Shown here in pieces: positions 22,540 to 34,197 of a stretch of DNA of 64,000 bases; the first letter of the stretch is position 1; each line of letters starts with the position of its first letter. The position numbers were made by a program, and so were the translations under genes. The DNA is from Crambe crambe (Eukaryota; Porifera; Demospongiae; Poecilosclerida; Crambeidae), in contig OZ004582.1 in assembly GCA_963924555.1 (NCBI GenBank), positions 3,906,001-3,970,000 on the forward strand, read 5' to 3'. The notes beneath the pieces are model-generated. The model saw only the letters and a list, made by a program, of their open reading frames with translations. It made no database searches and was not told the origin of the DNA.

Positions 22540-23545
22540 TAGATGTCATAAAATTGGAGTTCAGCATTCCTGTGGAAGCAGATGTGGGAGATGAGGTAGA
22601 GGGGGGTGTGCTCATTGCCCATAGTGTGTGTGCCCATTGCTAAAGTATAAGAGGTCGTCATAGTACAATCTGTGAAATATGGAGCTTCTGGAATGGAAAG
22701 ACAAGTGTTTGGTGGAAATGAAGCAGAGGTTGGGATTCACTTGCAAAGCAGAAGAGGTCAGAATTTCTGAAACATGGGTTTCTACCAGAACTGAAGCACG
22801 TTTTTTTCTCTTGGGAACCCCACCTTTCCTACCAGAACCATTTGGCAGTCCATAGCCATAAGATTACGGCTGCATTTCTTTTGCTTGTAGTTTTCTATGA
22901 AAGAATTCAAATCTCCAACACTGGAAGCAGCTATCGTATGAGAACCTTTCATTTCTCATCACAGATATATTGTTTTTTACTTCTTGGATTAGTCTTCACA
23001 ACATGAGGATGGTCAGATAAGGAACTCATGATTAGCTTTGTTCTTACATCTGTGCTTCAAGAGGCACCACCTTCCATTAAAAGTAACCATTCATCTTTTC
23101 TCCACATATATATCCTTTAAAACTGATGTAGATAAAGAAGTTATCCTACTTGAGGGCAATACTCGGGAAGGAACTGCCACTCTCCACGACCCACAATCAA
23201 GTTCTTCTTTATGTCGATCTGTTACTGATTCTAAATGCTCAATAATTAGCATAGGTAACTTGTTTTCTTTCCAATCAACTTGTTTCTTAATGACATGATC
23301 GAAATAGTCTTCAGTGCTTTCCAAAAAGAATCATCAGAAATAGCATGCACCAAGCCCATTTTTAAATGGCTCCCAGTTTTGCACCCAAATATGTCTGAAA
23401 GAAACTCACTCCAACTATTCCTGGGAGCATGTAGTTTGTCCTTTATGTTTTGACAAAGATAATTTATACAACGCAAGTGGACAGCTTTAGGAAAAGCATA
23501 TTTAAATGACTTGATAAGTTCTTCTTCCCCATCAGTCCCAAGGTT
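22540..23545 (-). pseudogene. MULE transposase core and SWIM-flanking tail
   Basis: From high to low coordinates the minus strand gives GTDGEEELIKSFKYAFP and AVHLRCINYLCQNIKDKL (23405-23540), EFLSDIFGCKTGSHL, then YFDHVIKKQVDWKENKLPML (about 23230-23290), then RSKKQYICDEK and HTIAASSVGDLNSFIENY (about 22860-22985). A tail rich in Pro, Thr and His lies near 22560-22750. This is the order of MULE-type transposases with a SWIM zinc finger: the TDGE motif belongs to the catalytic core and CDEK is half of the SWIM site. Frame changes near 23320 and 22950 suggest decay. It lies downstream of the matching N-terminal exons at 26640-27660 on the same strand. Confidence 0.65.
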
Positions 23546-24825
23546 TAAAGCTTAGGATTGAGTCTGACCAATAATAATCAACACCAAGAAGTACAGAAAG
23601 GGAATCACCCTATTATTCTAGGGCTAGGGCTAGGGCATATTATTTTGCTTCCACTTTATTATTATTATTATTATTATGTTGAATAACCAGAACAAAAGTC
23701 AATTTTTGAAATCGTTTTTTTTTTTAATGTTATAGAATGAATTTTAGATTATTGAACATTGTCCTGTCTTCTGTGTAGATGTAGGGATTGGGCTAGGACT
23801 TGTGAGAACCTGTGGAATAGTGGAAGAGAAAGAAGAGTTTTAAGTTTATACAGTCTCCTACTTAGAGAGTGCTAACGCACTCTCTGATGAAAACAACCAG
23901 TCCCTTGGAATATGCCCATGTCAGACACAGGTCCAGTACGCAAAAATGTGTTACTTCGGTCTAGAATTTCATAAAATTGTTTCAAAAAAATATGGAACTA
24001 GTGTAGCCTAGCTGTCTGCTTTGTATGTACTGAGCCTTGGTGTGATTTGTGCAGCTTTACAGGAACTTCCATACATGGTTAGCCTTGCATCGATTGCCGG
24101 GGTATCTGATATCTTTCATGACAGACATACTTATTCAAATGAGAAGTCAAATAGCATTGTCTATGCATGTCATGTTATAGGGCACACTTGTCCATACTCC
24201 AGTAGTACATACCTTAGCCTAATGTTCTCGCTTTATTTTCACACCCGAGAGTGGAGGGGGAACGGTGGTTATTATCCTATTTGTTGTCTTAGCTATCTAC
24301 ATCCTTACCATTGGTCTCCCTCGAATCTGTCTCAGTCGAATCTTTTGCGCTGACTGCTTCTTGAATTTTGGTGACCATGCCGCGCCGTCCACGATCGCTT
24401 CTCACTCAAGCCTTCTGACATGTCTTTCAGATCCTGATCAGATGAAACTTTGTGCTTCCCGCTGGTTGCTGTCTCCAGTTAGTCGCATGCACGAGGTCAT
24501 GAGGCTGCTATGCGCATGCGTTCGTACTGATCCTGCTCTGCCGCACCATGGCTACGCCCTTTACTCTTATGTTAACCCCATTTAATGTACAATGCAGACT
24601 GAGATACTTTTCTAGTGCTATGTGACACAGCTTACTAGGAACCTCACCTAGCTAGATAGCCAATTGTGGACCAAGATGACATTTTCTCATCTAGCACACG
24701 ACATAATAGCTTGAGTTTCACCACGCTTCTTCCATGCTTCTTCCAAGGTGATTTTCATAGCTAAACTGGAGAAAACTTTCGCATCCATGTAGTGACAATT
24801 CTTCAGCCCATTATTCACTGACACG
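23546..24825. other. No clear gene; simple repeats and a possible small exon
   Basis: Holds a short (CTAGGG)n-like tract at 23617-23637 and a TTA run near 23660-23680. A tiny minus-strand open stretch 24378-24309 starts MVTKIQEAVSAKDSTET and ends at a donor-like GTAAGG; it could be a first exon but has no partner I can find. Confidence 0.4.
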
Positions 24826-25222
24826 CTATATGCCAGGAATGTTACTCAATAATCTTTTACCTCCCCAGTGTCTTCGGTCCTTTGACTGCCTCCATGCCAA
24901 ATGAAAAAGATTACGAGTAGTTTCTCCCGGTGAAATGGTAAGGGCAGCCTCCTCACTCCAGCCTCCCAGCGACTCCACCACAAGGGGGACAAATGACATC
25001 CCCACCGTCTTGATCCTTGGCAGCACCAGACAGAGTGGAGGTTTGCAGAGTGGAGATAACTGTCACATCCAGGGCAGCTGGAAGGCCCCTGCACCAGTTT
25101 GGGAGGAAGATATCAGCTGGGCGGCTGTTAGTGTCTGCTGGGCATCTTGAGTTTCCGCCGAAAACTTCAAGACCAAGCCAGTAGTACCCATCCCAGAGTG
25201 TTTCCTTTATCACATGAATCAA
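24826..25222 (-). mobile_element. LINE C-terminal fragment
   Basis: Minus-strand pieces read SRPADIFLPNWCRGLPAALD, VTVISTLQTSTLSGAA, then in another frame FVPLVVESLGGWSEEAA and HLAWRQSKDRRHWGGKR. The RPADxLLPxW...AALDVTV and SLGGW motifs are ones I recall from the C-terminal end of a LINE-like protein common in sponges and cnidarians, where the region looks like an endonuclease-type fold. No reverse transcriptase is present, as expected for a 5'-truncated or eroded copy. At least one frame change. A 45-base piece of the same end recurs at 59690-59735. Confidence 0.6.
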
Positions 25223-25280
25223 CTAAACAAGCTTTAAAACGGATATATGATCATGAAATTCACTAATATCTAAGGCTTTT

Positions 25281-26064
25281 TGCCTCGGCACCGAAGTGCC
25301 GAGGCGCAGTGCTGGAAGCGACTATGATCGGCGATGGTGGTACGTTTCACGCGCACGCGCAATGATGCACGATGATGCGTATCGAGCACGTGCATTAATT
25401 TAGCTCTGGCTAGACAAAGTACTAAGGACAAACAGACAGGTTCAGCTCAGGCTCGCAGTTACTACGCGATAACTCTAGTACTGATGATTCTTGGCCGTAT
25501 TTGCCAACAAATCAAGCCCATTATCACATGCAGAGAACTGACTAAAAGACAGCAGTGAACAAAAACAACAGAGATTGACAAGGTACACGAACTAGTGCTT
25601 CGTTTAAAGTGTCAAAGAGAGAGCCATGGTGAAGGAGAATCTCAGAACTAAGACTTTGAGGCTTCCAAACAATGAGAGAATCCAGTACACATACTTCAAT
25701 CAAGCTATGCTGAGAATAACCATTAAACGACAGTTGAACAGCAAGAATAGTGTGTAAATACTAATCTTACTACAATAATTATAAGCCATGTTGCTCAGTG
25801 TGCTTTATTTGGAACTCTCCACAGAAAAGAAGCTGAGAGAAATATTTTGGCAACATTTTGTGGAAACATTTGACCCCACAACCCCCCACACTTTTCATTA
25901 ATTATGCCCACGAGTGTTCAGCCAATCATCCTTGTAGGACTGGTTTCAAGCCGGTGATCCTCAGTGTATCTTTATCGTCTCTTATATACCACTGTCACGT
26001 CGTATTCACTATAAAGCATTTAAAATAAAAATTAAATAGAGGTTGCACTTAAGTGCCGAGGCAT
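25281..26064. mobile_element. MITE-like element with hairpin ends (TGCCTCGGCAC)
   Basis: The left end (25281-25306) is itself a hairpin: TGCCTCGGCAC, loop CGAA, then GTGCCGAGGCG. The right end (26051-26064) reads AAGTGCCGAGGCA, the reverse complement of the left arm. About 784 bases lie between the ends, with no long frame (a 44-codon frame near 25626-25757 is probably chance). It lies between the two halves of the MULE/SWIM gene. Confidence 0.65.
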
Positions 26065-26639
26065 TCCTAGTCTTTTTAAAAGACTAACTTGTTATACATC
26101 TATCTGCTCAAAGCTTACCACCAGGTTATGATCCAGGATTGGCCCCATGCCTTACACACCCTAGATAACCAAGGCGCTCAAAGATGATAACACAGTGAAG
26201 CAAAACTCACATGGCCTTCTTCCTCTCTCAAACACTAGCGCCTAGGGAGATCGACCCCTACAATTGAACGTCATATACCTTTTGCTGTTGGGATTCGTAG
26301 CAATACTCCTCTTTCCACCTGATAGTTGCCTACCTTTTTTCCACAGCTGCCCTGCTGTCTTAGGGAAAAGGTATGAAAGTTTGTTTAGTATACTTGATCT
26401 GTTTTATAGGACACAGGATTGATTTTTGTGCATTGAGGATTCAGTTGTTGAGGTTGGCTTTACAAGCCTGAGGTTTCCTTTTCTCAAAAAGATCTCAGAA
26501 TTCATCTGCTCTGAATACTATGCAGTCTTGAACATAATGGTTCTTGTCCCCACATAATTACTAAAATTGGTGTAGTATGTCATGTGACTTGTTACTGTTT
26601 AGATCCTCTGAAATAGGTGCTCTAAATTATCAGACTCAC
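26065..26639. other. No gene seen; presumed intron of the MULE/SWIM gene
   Basis: Directly follows the donor of the exon ending at 26640 on the minus strand. No exon recognised. Confidence 0.4.
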
Positions 26640-27660
26640 CAATTATTTCAGCAATAGTTTTCTTGAAGTCTCTTGATGTGGCATGTTCATAGTACCTCCT
26701 TACTACTGTGTTAGAAATTAATCCTATAACCTTTCCTTTCTTATCAACTTCACATTTCATGAAGCATTTTCCATTACATCGCCAAATCATCGGCCCGTAT
26801 GTCTTCCTTCTTCTGAAGCTTGCTGAGATCAACAACAAAAGTAGCATTGTCTTGAATAGATACTGGTCGAGTGGTAGCAATCTTGCTTAATGAAAGCTTG
26901 GAGTTCAGCAGAATTTCAACTATTGTCTGAACATTATACCGACATTTTGTGTACTGATACACAGGCAAGTTAGGGTTGTCATTATACAATTTGATGTTTC
27001 TATAAATAAGAATTAAAGATGTAACCCTGCAAAATATAGCTAAATATAACAAAGAAATACCTTTCCTCATCTGAATCACTGGAATACGAAGTCATCTTAT
27101 ACGCTCCTGGACCTAGATAATCATATCTGATTTGATCACAGTTAAGTGCAACTGCATATGCATGCTCTCTATCGAGCATCTGATAGCTCTCCATATGTAC
27201 ACCATGCATTCATGGAGGTCAAAGGTCATGTATCACAGAACAGTTGCTCCCTCACTCACATAATCCTTACCTTTTCTTCAGAGGTGTATAATCACTATTG
27301 GATACTTCAATTCTGCTTTTCATAGGAGAGTTTAGTTCACTATCACTTGAAATATGACAAGGCCTATAATAAAAAATAATAATATATACACATACATCTC
27401 ATTAAAATTTTTACCTTGATTTATAAAGTGAATGTTTTCGTTTACATTTTTTTTTCAAAGGAGATCCAAAATCACTGTCTGATGAGAGAAATTCACTAGA
27501 TTATCTATTGTTTGTGGTACCTGAAGACATGGCTTTTCCTTTTCTTCTTGATATGTATTGCTGTTTTAGCACTAAGTTTATACGAACACCTTGGGATGTC
27601 ATCACAAATCACAAAAGGCGCTTTAATTGGAAAACTGTACCTCAAGGAAACTTGAGGCAT
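26640..27660 (-). CDS. N-terminal exons of a MULE/SWIM-family gene
   Basis: Five exons join on the minus strand: 27660-27521 (opening ATG, MPQVSLRYSFPIKAPF), 27495-27415, 27363-27271, 27168-27061 and 26999-26640. All four introns (25 to 102 bases; the first is very short and least sure) are GT-AG and all split codons in phase 2. Exons two and three encode similar Ser/Asp then Lys-rich peptides (LSSDSDFGSPLKKK; ISSDSELNSPMKSR). Exon four holds IRYDYLGPGAYKMTSY. Exon five holds KCRYNVQTIVEILL and PVSIQDNATFVVDLSKL, motifs of the N-terminal domain of a MULE/SWIM protein family I recall from sponges and cnidarians. One frame change near 26785 (before CNGKCFMKCEV) is the only break. The last exon ends at a GTGAGT donor. 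The DNA-binding or targeting role is inferred. Confidence 0.6.
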
Positions 27661-27693
27661 TGGTACTACGGCTACCGCAGAGTCTCTTATCAA

Positions 27694-28888
27694 AATCGTT
27701 TTATCACTCTAAATAAAAAAGAGGATAAAACTAACAACTAGCTTGGTACGAATGAGCTAGCTTTACTCGCTCACCTTCAAATCGATCTCTATCTCTTGGC
27801 ACGTGGTACCGCGAAATGAGATTCCAGAATCCACGATCCAGATTCCAGAATAAAATTCCAGCAAATAGTTGTGTCATAACTGGAAGTTTAATGTTTGGAC
27901 GCTGAAACGCTTCATCAATCTCTCTCACTTCAAGCGCTTATAGCTCAGGGATGGTTTAAGGTATAGCCTTGAGCTTAGTATCAATTGATAGCTAACGCAG
28001 TGAGCTATCGTGTGATAGAAATAACTCCGTTTTGAATTTTTGAGTAACATTCCTGGTTTTCATATAGCATGTCACAAATTTTGGGAGGACAGTATCCATA
28101 CACCATCACAGTTAGCTACACAGCTAAAGCTAAAATTTTGCTCGGAAGCTTGGAAAATTGAGGGAGCCCAATATCATATCACTAATGAAATGAGGCCTCC
28201 AGGGGGGGGGGGGTATATAGGGCTCACATGCGTGTGCTGGCAATCAGCTGCAATTATGAGTTCGACATGAGTGTCAGTATTCCTACACGGCCATCAAAAA
28301 GAGTAAAGCAATCACAGACATATCATCTTCTGCATTGTTTTCCAGATGTAAGAAATTTAGTTGAGCCTGTAGAAGAGATACAGAGAGTCTAGTTTGTATT
28401 GTTCTAATGAGAGAAGCCATGCCCATTCCACAGAGAGTGCTACTGCACTCTCTGATGAACAGTTAAAGCAGCTTGGTGGGAGGCAGTGATTAGGGTTTAT
28501 TATAATATTATAATTTTATGAAACTGTTAAAGTACAGACTAACCCTACATGGCCTTTTTATTTGGCATAATTTTTTTTCCTTTTATAGATGTTGCACTAA
28601 AAGAACATAATTATTTAGGACATAATTCAGGGGTGGAGGGGTTCCCTGTACTATTATAGTCATACATGAAATATAGAGGTCTTCTGTTGTAGTACGGTTT
28701 CTGTCTTGATGAGAATTTGTAAAACACAATAACTGAAAAACTATTTAAAAAGACAAAAACAAAACACCACATTACTTCAGCATATCACCCTTAGGTATTT
28801 TACTATGAATTACAAATTATTTTTTCTTGGCCATATTTTAGACTAATGGCTTAATAAAAAGGCAAATCAAACTTTTTCACCATTCTAC
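27694..28888. other. No gene seen; upstream flank
   Basis: Upstream side of the minus-strand gene, so it may hold its promoter. Contains a G run near 28202-28212 and short frames only. Confidence 0.45.
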
Positions 28889-29052
28889 ATGATGTTTCAT
28901 CGAAAACCAAGTCTCCCAAGTGATTCCGAATTATTTTGCTTTACTAGTGATGGTGAAACTGAGCAAAAGTTTATTGATAACATGCTTGATGTTTATGATG
29001 GTATGAAAGAAATTACTACAAAGAATATTTCAATAAAGGACACAACACAGAA
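28889..29052 (+). CDS. Possible first exon, family unknown
   Basis: Opens ATGATG at 28889 and encodes MMFHRKPSLPSDSELFCF, then SDGETEQKFIDNMLDVYD and a Lys/Thr-rich end. It runs to AA then GTAAGT, a consensus donor (29052/29053); reading past the donor meets a stop at once. The composition is convincingly protein-like and acidic. No partner exon is visible because a retroelement fossil begins near 29260. Not recognised. Confidence 0.4.
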
Positions 29053-29259
29053 GTAAGTATAAACTGCAACGTGGCATTTAACTGAGGTTAATGAGAGGCG
29101 AACTAGAGGGGGCTGTGCGGGATGCGGCAGCCGGATGTAGGATGGCACATGCGCAGGGTTCCTCGTGCTGGCGGGATCCAGCTGCCTGTCTGCTAGCTTT
29201 GACAAAGTGTCTGCTCTAGGCCTGCACTAGCTACTAGTTTCAAAAAGTCAACACCATAT

Positions 29260-30415
29260 GGATAAGGAGAAAGCCGGGGAGTCAAGTGGAGAGAATGCTG
29301 AGGCTCAGCGTGAAGACCTGAAAAGAACCGTGGTCGAGCTGGTTTCGGAAGCGCTGGCAGAAGAACGGGCGGGCAACCGAGATGGACGTCCTCTATCAGG
29401 TAATAAATCTCTCCCAGCATATTAGATGGGATGACGGGTCTACCTCGGCAGAGGCGCCCACAAACAGTAGAGCAGCTGCATGGCCATTATGCCTAGGGGG
29501 TGGATCCCCGTTCGACGGTTAGCAGGGTAAAGGGTCATTACCCGTATTCGGTATATATATAGCTAGTTAAGTTGAGTATGCAGGGGTGCAGCGGCAGGCA
29601 GTATAAGAGTGTTGGCTCATAGATCTGGGTTCAGTACCGCTAGCAGATCTCCTTCGGTCAGTGCCCATGATTGAGGCAGACAAGGAGCAGGTCGAAACCG
29701 TGGGGTCAGAATCTAACAAATATACCACCAACCTGCTGCCAGTGGGGGGAAGCAGCAGCAAGATGTGGGAGAGGCCCTTCCCCCAGTTCCCCAGAAACTT
29801 GCAGACCGTATACAAGCATGGGAGTTTGTCGAGATGTCAGAATTGTTGCCTGAGTTCTGGTCCCAGCAGAGGACGAGGAGGGAGCTAACCGGGCGGGAGC
29901 GAACCGCCGAAAACGCCCCGGCACAGAGATCAATATGTGCCTGCAGTGTTTCGCCGTGTCAGCCAAACATCCGGGATGGCATACATGGTGGCTGTAATTA
30001 GGGCATGCGAGGACTTCTCGGGGTTAGCATGGGTCCGGTATGACGCAGCCTATCGCCGCCAAGGGTGGGGGGGGGGGGGGGGGGGGGGGGGCCGAAGTAG
30101 CAATTTTGATTGCTGGAATACACCCCTCTTTACAGGGGAATCATGGACTGGTGCACTTGGGAGGCGTGTTTGGTGCACCACCCTGACCGGGAGTTTGCTG
30201 ACTACATTGTGCGGGGCCTGAGAGATGGCTTCAGGATTGGCTTAACTATACCAATCATGGCCTCAGCACAGGACCACCCTGAAGTAGTTTGGGAGTATCT
30301 AGCGAAGGAATGCTCTGAGGGAAAGGTGATAGGTCCACTGGACCCGGCCTGTTTTCCAATGGTGCACACAAGCAGGATAGGAGTAATCCCTAACATAGGC
30401 TTAGGAAGATGATTT
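29260..30415 (+). mobile_element. Tyrosine-recombinase (DIRS/Ngaro-like) retroelement fossil, 5' part
   Basis: Begins with a Glu/Ala-rich opening (MDKEKAGESSGENAEAQRED at 29260). A gag-like region follows (motifs KLADRIQAWEFVEMSELLPE near 29785-29850, MAYMVTIIRA-type and AWVRYDAAYRR near 29975-30060), then the start of a reverse transcriptase region (HPDREFADYIVRGLRDGFRI, then GVIP; about 30175-30400). This layout fits DIRS/Ngaro elements. The copy is broken and only its 5' part is recognisable. A long G run sits at about 30066-30091. It is clearly more GC-rich than its surroundings. Confidence 0.65.
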
Positions 30416-30483
30416 GAAGCGTGGGGGGCACAAAGTTGGGTAGGGATCATGCACATGCTACTACATGCAACTATTACTAAAAA

Positions 30484-31369
30484 TTAATCAATTTTAATAA
30501 TGTCTAAGTCATCCGTGATGTCTTTGTGTGTATGGAGAAGCATAACATTATTCAATCTTGACTCTGTCATAGTTGATCTCAAATAATTTTTTACCCGCCT
30601 CAAAACGGAAAAACTACGCTCTGCTTGAACAAAGGTAACTTTCTTGAAACTCTTCACTTGATTTCCAAGCATGATGATTGGTTGATAGTGTCAAGATAGT
30701 GCAATATGCAGCTGAATTTTTTTCCCTGTTGGAGTCTTTGTATGTTTTCATTTCTACAACTTGAATTCTGGATGCCAGCAGAGGTATATCAAGTTTAAGG
30801 TGTGGGCATAACAGTGTATGTAGGTTGCATTCGGAGCCACCAATCTGAAACGTTGCTGCACACCTGAACATCGGCCACTCATTACTGAAGCACCATCATA
30901 ACCTTGAGAAACGATCCATTGTGGATCAAGTGCAAACCTCTCAAGTATTTCCAGTATATAGGTTGTTAAGCTGTCAGCTGTGAGTCTGGCTGCTTGGACG
31001 TAAGTTACATATCTCACAACAATGGACATTTGTTCCTGTTTGCTCAAGTCCTTAGTTTCATCAACCAAAATCGAAAACAATTTTACTTCTTTCACTTCAT
31101 CACACACTTCATTTCTGATCATGTCCCCAAGAATTGTCAGAATAAATCTCATACTGTTTTTATCTTGTCATGACTTTCATAATCCAACTCCCCATTTTAT
31201 TATTATTCTTATTTCTTATTCTTTTATAGTCATTGACTGTAGCAAGCTAATTAGCTATCATGTTTCTTTTTCATATTTTTTTGTGATATTGACAAAAATT
31301 TTAGCACTGTGTGGTGAGGGAGTGCCCCTTCAAGGCCCTGCCAACTCTTCTATCCTAGATACACCACTG
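30484..31369 (-). mobile_element. hAT element, N-terminal part missing
   Basis: The outer end on the minus strand is CAGTGGTGTATCTAGG (31369-31354), a typical hAT terminal repeat. Core motifs follow: KLFSILVDETKD near 31050-31085, VSQGYDGASVMSGRCSGVQ near 30850-30910, IHCYAHTLNLI near 30790-30820, and the dimerisation block AERSFSVLRRVKNYLRST near 30570-30625. The zinc finger and first third of the transposase are absent, since only about 200 bases separate the core from the terminal repeat. One or two frame changes are present. The inner end is not identified. Confidence 0.75.
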
Positions 31370-31373
31370 CCTG

Positions 31374-31430
31374 TGACATCCCTAAAGGACGAGGAAAGAA
31401 AGGTGGCAGAGCACCACCAAAGAGGAAAGT
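31374..31430 (+). pseudogene. Orphan tail of a SWIM-family protein
   Basis: Immediately beyond the hAT terminal repeat the plus strand reads IPKGRGKKGGRAPPKRK and stops two codons after VPT. I recall this basic KGRGxKGG tail as the very C-terminus of MULE/SWIM proteins like the one at 22540-27660. The hAT element seems to have landed in, or recombined with, such a gene. Confidence 0.4.
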
Positions 31431-33217
31431 ACCTACTAATTGAAAACAGATAGCCTTTAATTCCAATTATGTCTACTTCTGGTTGTACCAGCCCCCTTCT
31501 CTATACTATTCCTGGTCTGTCATAATAATAGTGGCGATGTATATATTCGCGAGCGTAGGTACGTCAAGCCCTGAGGGTAAAATACTGTGATGTGTAAAAT
31601 AGCTACGGAGACGATTGTAAACTTTTAACTATCAATCTTGCCTTGTAACTGATTCTTCACCAGCAAATTTGCTGAAACTATAGACCTTGAAAGTTGAAAG
31701 GGGGCCTAGCGTTTGAAGTGTCGAAATAAAGCCTCTTTTGCAACTACGATGGTGAATTCTAGCATGCATGTATAAAATCATTCATGGATTAATAATACCA
31801 GGTTGTATACTATGACAATTTTCGCATTGATTGATACTCATTTTTTTTTTTTTTGCTTTCTAAAACATAATACTGTACCTTTTTTCCCCCAACCTTTTTC
31901 ATATGCACATTATTTATAATTTGATTTTAAAAAGTAGTGTCGTGATCATCAACTGGTGTGACATGACTTGATCTGGTCTATGAGTACAGCCGTGACTGTG
32001 CTGTGATTCTTAGCGTAGACTTTTTTTTCCCTGAGCTGAGTCTTTGTTTTTCTTGTGGATTTCAAGTATCCTATGGTAAGAATGCACAGTCCATTCCTGG
32101 ATATTATTCAGACATGTATCAGAAAGCAATCATTGACCGAATGTACTGAATACCTCCATCTTTAGCAGCAATTTTGACACCAATTGTGTTTGTCCAGCAC
32201 TTATCATTTCGTATACCAATGATGATTCTTCACAAATAAACCAAAAAGTAAATTAGAACCTCCCTGTCAGTTCTACTAACCAATCCTTTTGTATTTTCTA
32301 TCATTCTTCTTAAAATTTCTTTTTTAGTTTACGTACCACAAAGCCATTCAGTTAGTCATAAAGCAAGGCTTTTGCTCTCAGATATCGAGCCTATAAGTTT
32401 CACACATCATTTCATCTTGTAGCTTCTTATTGAAAAGTATACCTGATATGGCAAAGACACTGGATTGAGTAGAATAACAGTGTTATATTTGGTGATGTGT
32501 GCAGATACCTGCATTACCTATGGAAGGGGGAGGGTTTGTTATGTGCTCTTCAGAAATTTAATTTAGTTGTGGCACTGGATTTTTGCAATAAGAATGTTAC
32601 ATTTGTGATGTGTATCAGTATTACCAGTTGGGATACTTGGCGAGAGGTGGGAGGGGGAGCTGGATATGGCTGGATTGCAGAAATTTAAGTAAGAATGTTA
32701 CATTAATTTGAGTATGTGATACGATATTATCGGTCCCTGTTTGGGGGGGGGGGGGGGGCATGTGGTGGCACTGCATTTTTGCAATAAACTCATAACATAA
32801 CCTATTTATTATCTTCGTCTTATGTAAAGTAGTGCTGATGATCAACAATTAAAGAAATTAGTGTATTATTCAATATCTTTACAATAACAGCAATGTATAG
32901 CTAATAACCTGTGTGCATGGCAGACTCCTAAAGTAAGTTAATATCTTGTTTTGGTGAAATGATTAGAAATAGTATTTTTCTGGTGGCGCAAAAATCTGTC
33001 TCGCTGTGTTGCTTTAGCCTCTGGTGAGTGAACCCTAGAAACTTGCAAATTGCAGATATGTCAATTGAGATATCCAACATATTTTTCAGTTCTGTTTTAA
33101 TCTCCGTCTCTGATTGCAGACGTCTTGTCAGGATCTCCTTGAGAATCTATAAGATGACCAAGAAATTTTAGCTGACATTCAATCCTCTTGAGAGTTGCAG
33201 TAAGGCGTTCATCATGT
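31431..33217. other. No gene seen; a degenerate direct repeat
   Basis: Phrases such as GGCACTGSATTTTTGCAATAA and GAATGTTACATT recur at about 32572-32605 and 32690-32785, marking a decayed duplication, with a G run at about 32743-32757. A minus-strand open stretch near 32960-33150 (RRLQSETEIKTELKNMLDI) is coding-like but unrecognised. Confidence 0.45.
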
Positions 33218-33350
33218 CAGGGGCGGATCCAGATTTTGAAAGAGGTAGTTTATATTATCAGCGTGCTTACGTGTAGAAACATTTTGGCCTAGCAACGCCC
33301 ACTTTTGTTAACCACACCCTTTTGCGCCCACTTGATGTAGAGTCTTTATC
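33218..33350. mobile_element. hAT terminal region
   Basis: Begins CAGGGGCGGATCCAGATTTT at 33218, a classic hAT end, and carries the same ACGCCCACTT phrase as the hAT end at 8225-8310. On the minus strand just inside it, DRLSALALLKKIDKD could be the last part of a transposase. The rest of the element is not recognisable. Confidence 0.6.
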
Positions 33351-34197
33351 AATTTTTTTGAGCAATGCTAATGCAGACAGACGATCCTGTTAGATATACA
33401 AACCAAATTCATCTCCAAGACCTTTGGAAATTGATCTTGAATACTTTTGTTCAACCGTAGCATCTAATCACACTGCAAGTTCAAGTCCTGTGATGACTGG
33501 TAATCCTAGAAGATTGTTTTTGAGACCTTTTATCACATATTTGGGTTGACTAACCATCTTGTTCTTGTACGAGAATTCCCCCAACTAGCGTAAGTCCTCG
33601 ATTATCGACCGTCGCAGCAACAATTATCGGCTACTTAGTATACGGAAAGTCTACGGTAGTAAATAAAGTGATGTGGGTAAGGCAACTTTTTTTCCATGAG
33701 GAAGAGGGAAAAAAATCATGTTAAAGATGGTTTTTCAATTGAAATTATAGTGCATTATAAAGATCTGTTGTCATCGGGTTGTGATGCACTTGACTGCTCT
33801 CCTCTCCCATTTGGGCATACCACTGCCTTGTTTACTTCTGGGGGGGGGCATAATAAAGGAGACTAAGGACTGGTCATTGAGTTTGTATATGCATCAGCAC
33901 AGGCAAACTTCAATTTGGGATTGGTTTTGTATCTATGGTTAGTCTATCAGATTCTGTATTGGCCCACTTTCACATTTTGATTTGTGCACATAGGCACCAA
34001 TTTCACCTATCCATTCATCCTTTGTTCTTCCAGCCCTGCTTCAAAATCTGATACCAGTAACACTTATTACTAATTTAACAGGGGTAATAAAATTCCAGAG
34101 TTGTGTTAAAGAGCCCAAAATTACTGTATTTCTAATTTTTGCCCACCTGCTAGATGCCAGGCTCTGATATCCAATTGTAGGCTTGGGTAGCTAGGGT
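33351..34197. other. No gene seen
   Basis: Possible eroded hAT interior near 33370-33560 (minus). Otherwise unremarkable AT-rich DNA with a G run near 33841. Confidence 0.45.

Noticed and set aside
23617-23637. (CTAGGG)n resembling a telomere repeat
   Set aside because: Only three units and the wrong permutation for TTAGGG. A simple repeat.
30066-30091. Long G run as a G-quadruplex regulatory site
   Set aside because: Homopolymer G runs recur at many places here (28202, 32743, 54700) and may be sequence-length artefacts.
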